This document shows, piece by piece, positions 13,780-16,990 of a DNA stretch of 16,990 nucleotides. Both the position numbers and the translations under genes were made by a program. The stretch is from an uncultured Clostridia bacterium. Its GTDB lineage: Bacteria; Bacillota; Clostridia; Oscillospirales; Acutalibacteraceae. How positions within the stretch are numbered: the first letter of the stretch is position 1; each line of letters begins with the position of its first letter. The notes beneath the pieces were generated by a model that had not been told where the DNA came from, ran no database searches, and saw nothing but the letters and a program-made list of their open reading frames with translations. The DNA lies in NCBI GenBank assembly GCA_946628455.1, contig CAMOWP010000025.1, positions 1 to 16,990 on the forward strand. The letters are read 5' to 3'.

Positions 13780-14930
13780 TATTCCTGTGCTGAAACCTCT
13801 TGAGACTTTTTAACGTTAATAATCAGATAGATAAAAATTGAATAGATGTAAACTGCAGACAGCGCGATGCTGACATACGAATTCTTATAAAACGCCGCCA
13901 TAAGCCCTGCAAAAACAAGCGAAGCCGCGATAATTACGATATAGAATTTCAGGTGCGCCCTGCAGCGCATTTTAGCCCAGGGCTCCGTTGCAAAAAGAAA
14001 GATGAAATACGCAACGAAGGAGGCGACGATAAAGATGTTTTTCGGGATAGCCGAAACCTCCTCCATCCTCATAAATTTAAGCGCTGCGGTTATGAAATTA
14101 AGCGAGGTTATCAAAAAGACGTGGAGGAGCATATACGCCATACCCGTAGTCGGCTGCTCACGGTCGATAACGTTATCGTAAATATAGCCGTAGCTGAGGA
14201 AAAGCCCCGCAACGATAAGAAAGCCCATAAGCGAAAAATAAAGCGTGTTGAGGCTGAAGCCGCCTTCAAAATATCCCGCAATGGCGATTATCATTTCGCC
14301 GAAGGTGAACACTACAAAGAGCATTATTCTTTCCGTTAAATGCGCAAAATCCGAAGCGACAAGGCTGTTTGACTTTTTGCTGAGAGCCGACATTATCATT
14401 CCGACTGCCATTGCAACGGGAGTAAACGGTATGTTCGTAATATGATAAAGCGGGAAGGAAACAAGAATAATCGCAAGCTGAACGGCAATTACAATTATGT
14501 TGTTCTTTATGCTTGCACAGACCCAGGGCGCCTCCCTGCTCACTCTTTTATAAACGACTGTAAAATTAATCAGGAAATTGAGAAGAATAAGCGCCCATGC
14601 AATATTATACTGCCAGAAGAAGCCTTGCCAGTCAGAGCGCATACCCTCCGCCATATAGTAAAGCAAGTACATATTTACGAAAATCATCAGCTTATCCTGA
14701 ATGCTGTTTGAGCCGTACTTGTTAATATAGATAACCGTTGTATACCACACCTGGAGAATAATAAGCGCAGAAAGAATATAAGTAAGCATTGCGCTTGGCG
14801 CGATAAAACCGTTTCGGAAGGTATGAAGAATACTGTTGTTGCGTCCGATAATATAAACAAAAATAAGGTCATATATCAGCTCGATATATTCAACCTTCTT
14901 TTCTCCGTCCTTTTTAAGAAAATCAAGCAT
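13779..14930 (-). CDS. LtrA-like (low temperature requirement A) integral membrane protein
   Basis: A 383-aa membrane protein with about 10-11 hydrophobic segments. It matches the LtrA family by the N-terminal VEYIELIYDLIFVYII segment (residues about 14-29) and by the central HLTERIMLFVVFTFGE segment (about 200-215), which contains the family's conserved His, Glu and GE residues. LtrA was named from a Listeria low-temperature growth mutant; its biochemical function is unknown. AGGTGAT (about 14935-14941, complement) precedes the ATG at 14930. Promoter elements lie at 14958-14986. It forms a coupled two-gene operon with the MATE gene. No link with the adjoining hydrogenase maturation genes is evident other than a shared divergent promoter region. 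Confidence 0.85.
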   Translation of the reverse strand: MLDFLKKDGEKKVEYIELIYDLIFVYIIGRNNSILHTFRNGFIAPSAMLTYILSALIILQVWYTTVIYINKYGSNSIQDKLMIFVNMYLLYYMAEGMRSDWQGFFWQYNIAWALILLNFLINFTVVYKRVSREAPWVCASIKNNIIVIAVQLAIILVSFPLYHITNIPFTPVAMAVGMIMSALSKKSNSLVASDFAHLTERIMLFVVFTFGEMIIAIAGYFEGGFSLNTLYFSLMGFLIVAGLFLSYGYIYDNVIDREQPTTGMAYMLLHVFLITSLNFITAALKFMRMEEVSAIPKNIFIVASFVAYFIFLFATEPWAKMRCRAHLKFYIVIIAASLVFAGLMAAFYKNSYVSIALSAVYIYSIFIYLIINVKKSQEVSAQE

Positions 14931-14957
14931 ATAATCACCTAAATTATTATTTTAAGT

Positions 14958-14986
14958 ATTATAACATAAATAACTGTTGCAAACAA
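14958..14986 (-). promoter_or_regulatory. Promoter of the LtrA-MATE operon, extended -10
   Basis: On the minus strand TTGTTT (14986-14981) is followed after 17 bp by TATAAT (14963-14958), preceded by TGT (extended -10). Its -35 overlaps the -35 of the divergent maturation promoter. Confidence 0.7.
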
Positions 14987-15005
14987 TATAAAAAAATGTT
15001 ATAAT
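14977..15005 (+). promoter_or_regulatory. Promoter of the hydrogenase maturation operon, extended -10
   Basis: TTGCAA (14977-14982), 17-bp spacer, TATAAT (15000-15005), with TGT immediately before the -10. Transcription should start near 15012, about 7 nt before the P1 stem of the structured leader. A short TGTT-GCA-AACA inverted repeat (14975-14985) overlaps the -35 and could be an operator half. Confidence 0.8.
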
Positions 15006-15011
15006 ACGAAC

Positions 15012-15097
15012 ACTAACAGAAAGATGAGTCTGACTGAAAGTAACTTATATTGCTTTTTGGGATTACTGCATCTTTCGGTGCGGTAATTTTTATTTTT
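15012..15097 (+). ncRNA. Candidate riboswitch/attenuator leader upstream of TM1266-hydE-hydG
   Basis: The leader can fold in two exclusive ways. In form A, P1 pairs GAAAGATGAGT (15019-15029) with ACTGCATCTTTC (15065-15076), 11 bp with one bulged G at 15068. It encloses P2, AAAGTAA/TTGCTTT (15037-15043 with 15050-15056, one G-U), with loop CTTATA. In form B, the 3' strand of P1 is used by a terminator stem (15063-15072 with 15077-15086, loop TTTC, two G-U pairs) followed by 11 nt that are all T except one A (15087-15097). P1 formation would prevent termination, so a ligand or protein that stabilises it would turn expression on. I do not recognise a known riboswitch class. The structure is seen in sequence; function is inferred. 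Confidence 0.65.
15063..15097 (+). terminator. Leader intrinsic terminator of the maturation operon
   Basis: A 10-bp stem (TTACTGCATC with GGTGCGGTAA, two G-U pairs), tetraloop TTTC, then TTTTTATTTTT. It lies between the promoter and the first gene (ATG 15111), so it must act as a conditional terminator if it acts at all. Confidence 0.75.
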
Positions 15098-15110
15098 AAA
15101 GGAGAAAAAT

Positions 15111-15356
15111 ATGGAAACAAGAGTTGCGGTTATAGGAATTATTGTTGAAAATACAGACAGCGTTGAAGCGCTGAATTCAATTCTTTCGGAATACGGCGAT
15201 TTTATTATCGGCAGAATGGGCATTCCCTACAAGGAAAAGAACGTAAACTGCATAACTGTTGTTATTGACGCCGAGCAGAATACCATTAATACCCTTTGCG
15301 GAAAAATCGGCAAGCTTGACGGCGTTTCCTCAAAGGCTGCTTTCTCAAATGTATAA
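15111..15356 (+). CDS. TM1266-family iron-only hydrogenase system putative regulator
   Basis: An 81-aa protein that matches the TM1266 family, small ACT/NikR-C-terminal-like ferredoxin-fold proteins found with [FeFe]-hydrogenase maturation genes and named as putative regulators. Features visible are the first strand RVAVIGIIVEN (4-14), a helix, IIGRMGIPYKEKNVNCITVVID (32-53), which contains the characteristic RMG-P segment, and a C-terminal GVSSKAAFSNV. It has no DNA-binding domain, so it is more likely to bind a small ligand or act as a partner than to regulate transcription directly. AAAGGAG at 15098-15104 precedes the ATG by 6 nt. It lies directly downstream of the structured leader and overlaps hydE by 8 bp. 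Confidence 0.9.
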   Translation: METRVAVIGIIVENTDSVEALNSILSEYGDFIIGRMGIPYKEKNVNCITVVIDAEQNTINTLCGKIGKLDGVSSKAAFSNV

Positions 15357-16392
15357 GTTTTTAATAGATAAGCTTGAAAGAGAAAACTCGCTGACGTTTA
15401 ACGAGTATCTTGATTTAATTCAGCACAGGGAGCAAATCTGCGATTATGCCGCCGAAAGAGCCGCCGCGGTACGAGATAAATATTACGGCAAAAGAGTTTT
15501 TACGAGAGGGCTGATTGAGCTTTCAAATTACTGCAAAAACGACTGCTATTACTGCGGAATAAGGCGAAGCAACAAAAATTGCGAAAGGTATCGGCTGACG
15601 GCTGAGGATATTCTTGAATGCGCTAAGGAGGGCTACTCCCTCGGCTTTCGCACCTTCGTGCTCCAGGGCGGCGAGGATTCGTACTACACGGACGAGCTGC
15701 TGTGCGGCATTATACGGGAAATTAAAAGACTCTACCCTGACTGCGCCGTTACGCTTTCTCTCGGCGAGCGCTCATATGATAGCTATAAGGCGCTGAGAGA
15801 AGCAGGAGCAGACAGATACCTGCTTCGCCACGAAACCTGCAGCAAAGCTCACTACGAAAAGCTTCACCCCGATAATATGAGCTTTGAAAACCGCTTGAGG
15901 TGCCTTTACGATTTAAAGAGGCTCGGCTTTCAGGTTGGCGCGGGATTTATGGTAGGCTCGCCGTATCAGACGGAGGAGGACCTTGCAAACGAGCTTCTCT
16001 TTCTTAAGCGGCTACAGCCGCAGATGGTCGGAATAGGCCCTTTCATAGCGCACAGAGACACGCCGTTTAAGGACTTTGAAAACGGCACGGCAGAGATGAC
16101 CTTATTCCTTTTATCTCTCATCAGGCTGACGCTTCCGAGAGTGCTCCTCCCCGCTACTACGGCGCTCGGAACAATCCACCCGCTCGGGCGCGAAATGGGA
16201 ATTGAAGCCGGTGCAAACGTTCTTATGCCGAATCTTTCACCGACTGCGGTGAGAAAAAAATATATGCTTTACGATAATAAAATCTGTACGGGAGACGAGG
16301 CGGCGCAGTGCGTTAACTGCCTTGCAAACCGAATCAAAAGTACAGGCTGCGAAATAGTAAATGACAGAGGTGACTACAATTATGAAATATGA
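15349..16392 (+). CDS. hydE: HydE, radical SAM [FeFe]-hydrogenase H-cluster maturase
   Basis: A 347-aa radical S-adenosylmethionine enzyme of H-cluster biogenesis. In the current model it acts on the iron-cysteine carbonyl/cyanide product from HydG on the way to the diiron subcluster. The radical SAM motif is C62-x3-C66-x2-C69 (CKNDCYYC). GGED (107-110) and LSLGE (136-140) are typical SAM-binding elements. A second C-x7-C-x2-C set (C313, C321, C324) matches the optional [4Fe-4S] site of T. maritima HydE. The start is the ATG at 15349, because homology begins at once after it; the in-frame ATG at 15259 would read through the regulator gene. It overlaps the regulator by 8 bp and hydG by 11 bp, so the three are translationally coupled. 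Only a weak AAAGG lies upstream of the start. Confidence 0.94.
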   Translation: MYKFLIDKLERENSLTFNEYLDLIQHREQICDYAAERAAAVRDKYYGKRVFTRGLIELSNYCKNDCYYCGIRRSNKNCERYRLTAEDILECAKEGYSLGFRTFVLQGGEDSYYTDELLCGIIREIKRLYPDCAVTLSLGERSYDSYKALREAGADRYLLRHETCSKAHYEKLHPDNMSFENRLRCLYDLKRLGFQVGAGFMVGSPYQTEEDLANELLFLKRLQPQMVGIGPFIAHRDTPFKDFENGTAEMTLFLLSLIRLTLPRVLLPATTALGTIHPLGREMGIEAGANVLMPNLSPTAVRKKYMLYDNKICTGDEAAQCVNCLANRIKSTGCEIVNDRGDYNYEI

Positions 16393-16990
16393 CGTTAAAT
16401 CATTAAAGGCTGAGGAATTCATCAACGACGGCGAAATCCTCGACACGTTAAAATACGCAGAGGAAAACAAGAACAACATCGCTCTTATTGACGAAATTCT
16501 TGAAAAGGCAAAGCTCAGAAAGGGGCTTTCACACAGAGAGGCGAGCGTTCTTCTCGCCTGCGAAAACGAGGAGAAAATCGAGGAGATTTACGACCTTGCA
16601 GAGCAGATTAAGAAGGATTTTTACGGAAACAGAATCGTGCTTTTCGCTCCCCTTTATCTTTCAAATTATTGCGTTAACGGCTGCCTTTACTGCCCTTACC
16701 ACCTGAAAAACAAGCACATTCCGAGGAAGAAGCTTACTCAGGAGGAGGTTGCAAAGGAGGTAATTGCGCTTCAGGATATGGGCCATAAGAGGCTTGCAAT
16801 TGAAGCGGGCGAGGACCCTGTAAACAACCCGATTGAATATATTTTGGAGTGCATAAAAACTATCTATTCAATCAAGCACAAGAACGGCGCAATCAGGCGA
16901 GTTAACGTAAATATCGCCGCAACAACTGTTGAAAACTACAGAAAGCTGCGCGACGCGGGAATAGGAACCTACATCCTTTTCCAGGAGACT
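16382..16990 (+). CDS. hydG: HydG, radical SAM tyrosine lyase (3' truncated by window end)
   Basis: The first 203 residues of HydG, open to the window edge (full proteins are about 470 aa). HydG cleaves tyrosine to make the CO and CN- ligands of the H-cluster. The radical SAM motif C97-x3-C101-x2-C104 lies in SNYCVNGCLYCPYH, the characteristic HydG/ThiH form with the trailing PYH...NK. An Arg/Lys-rich segment IPRKKL follows at 113-118, and EAGEDP (141-146) is a SAM-binding element. Many HydG proteins have Gly where Pro105 stands. AGAGGTGA at 16366-16373, inside hydE, is an 8-nt-spaced ribosome binding site. The C-terminal part, with the second cluster that holds the dangler iron, is outside the window. 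Confidence 0.93.
   Translation, partial: MKYDVKSLKAEEFINDGEILDTLKYAEENKNNIALIDEILEKAKLRKGLSHREASVLLACENEEKIEEIYDLAEQIKKDFYGNRIVLFAPLYLSNYCVNGCLYCPYHLKNKHIPRKKLTQEEVAKEVIALQDMGHKRLAIEAGEDPVNNPIEYILECIKTIYSIKHKNGAIRRVNVNIAATTVENYRKLRDAGIGTYILFQET

Noticed and set aside
15012..15097. T-box riboswitch or another known class for the maturation leader
   Set aside because: No T-box TGGNACCGCG motif or AG-bulge elements, and the leader is too short; TPP, SAM-I, purine, preQ1 and fluoride signatures were also not seen.
15259..15348. In-frame upstream ATG that would extend HydE by 30 residues
   Set aside because: It lies fully inside the TM1266-family gene, the added residues do not look like HydE, and the ATG at 15349 gives a normal-length protein with homology from its first residues.
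1..16990. Insertion sequences, prophage, tRNA or rRNA genes
   Set aside because: No transposase, integrase, phage or RNA-gene signatures were found on either strand by reading; gene content and style are uniform across the window.

Overview
The window looks like chromosome from an anaerobic, fermentative Clostridia member, probably of the Ruminococcaceae/Oscillospiraceae type. The evidence is strong AGGAGG-like ribosome binding sites, moderate G+C, TATAAT promoters with extended -10 elements, and a large NADH-linked [FeFe]-hydrogenase locus. This placement is inference, and no species can be named. The sequence starts inside a HAD phosphatase gene and ends inside hydG.

Region 1 (1-3132) is metabolic. 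It holds the end of a HAD-family hydrolase, a coupled lipoprotein of unknown function, a bidirectional terminator, and a convergent GH13 oligo-1,6-glucosidase-like gene with an unusual N-terminal extension. Region 2 (3133-3360) is a divergent intergenic segment. It carries the glucosidase promoter and, on the hydrogenase side, a perfect 14-bp palindrome GTTAATATATTAAC that matches the core of the redox-sensor Rex operator.

Region 3 (3361-11645) is one long plus-strand hydrogenase operon. Its outer genes encode an electron-bifurcating-type NADH/ferredoxin [FeFe]-hydrogenase: a NuoE-like subunit, a small thioredoxin-fold ferredoxin, HydB (NuoF-like) and HydA. Between the NuoE-like gene and the rest lies a tightly coupled six-gene cassette: DRTGG protein, GHKL ATPase, a short HydS-type [FeFe]-hydrogenase homologue, a second DRTGG-like protein, a PHP phosphoesterase, and a second GHKL ATPase. 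The HydS-type protein keeps the four cubane-ligand cysteines but has Ala at the proton-relay Cys. The cassette looks like a hydrogen or redox sensing and signalling module embedded in the operon it may control.

Region 4 (11646-14930) has a nitroreductase behind a strong hairpin that lacks a T-tract. After a bidirectional terminator come a minus-strand LtrA-like membrane protein gene and a MATE transporter gene, translationally coupled to each other.

Region 5 (14931-16990) carries the hydrogenase maturation genes: a TM1266-family small regulator, hydE and hydG, all overlapping. They start from a strong promoter followed by a leader of about 100 nt. The leader can form either an 11-bp P1 stem enclosing a P2 hairpin, or a 10-bp intrinsic terminator with a long T-tract; the two are mutually exclusive. 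This is a strong candidate for an undescribed riboswitch or attenuator controlling H-cluster maturation, and it is the most novel signal in the window.
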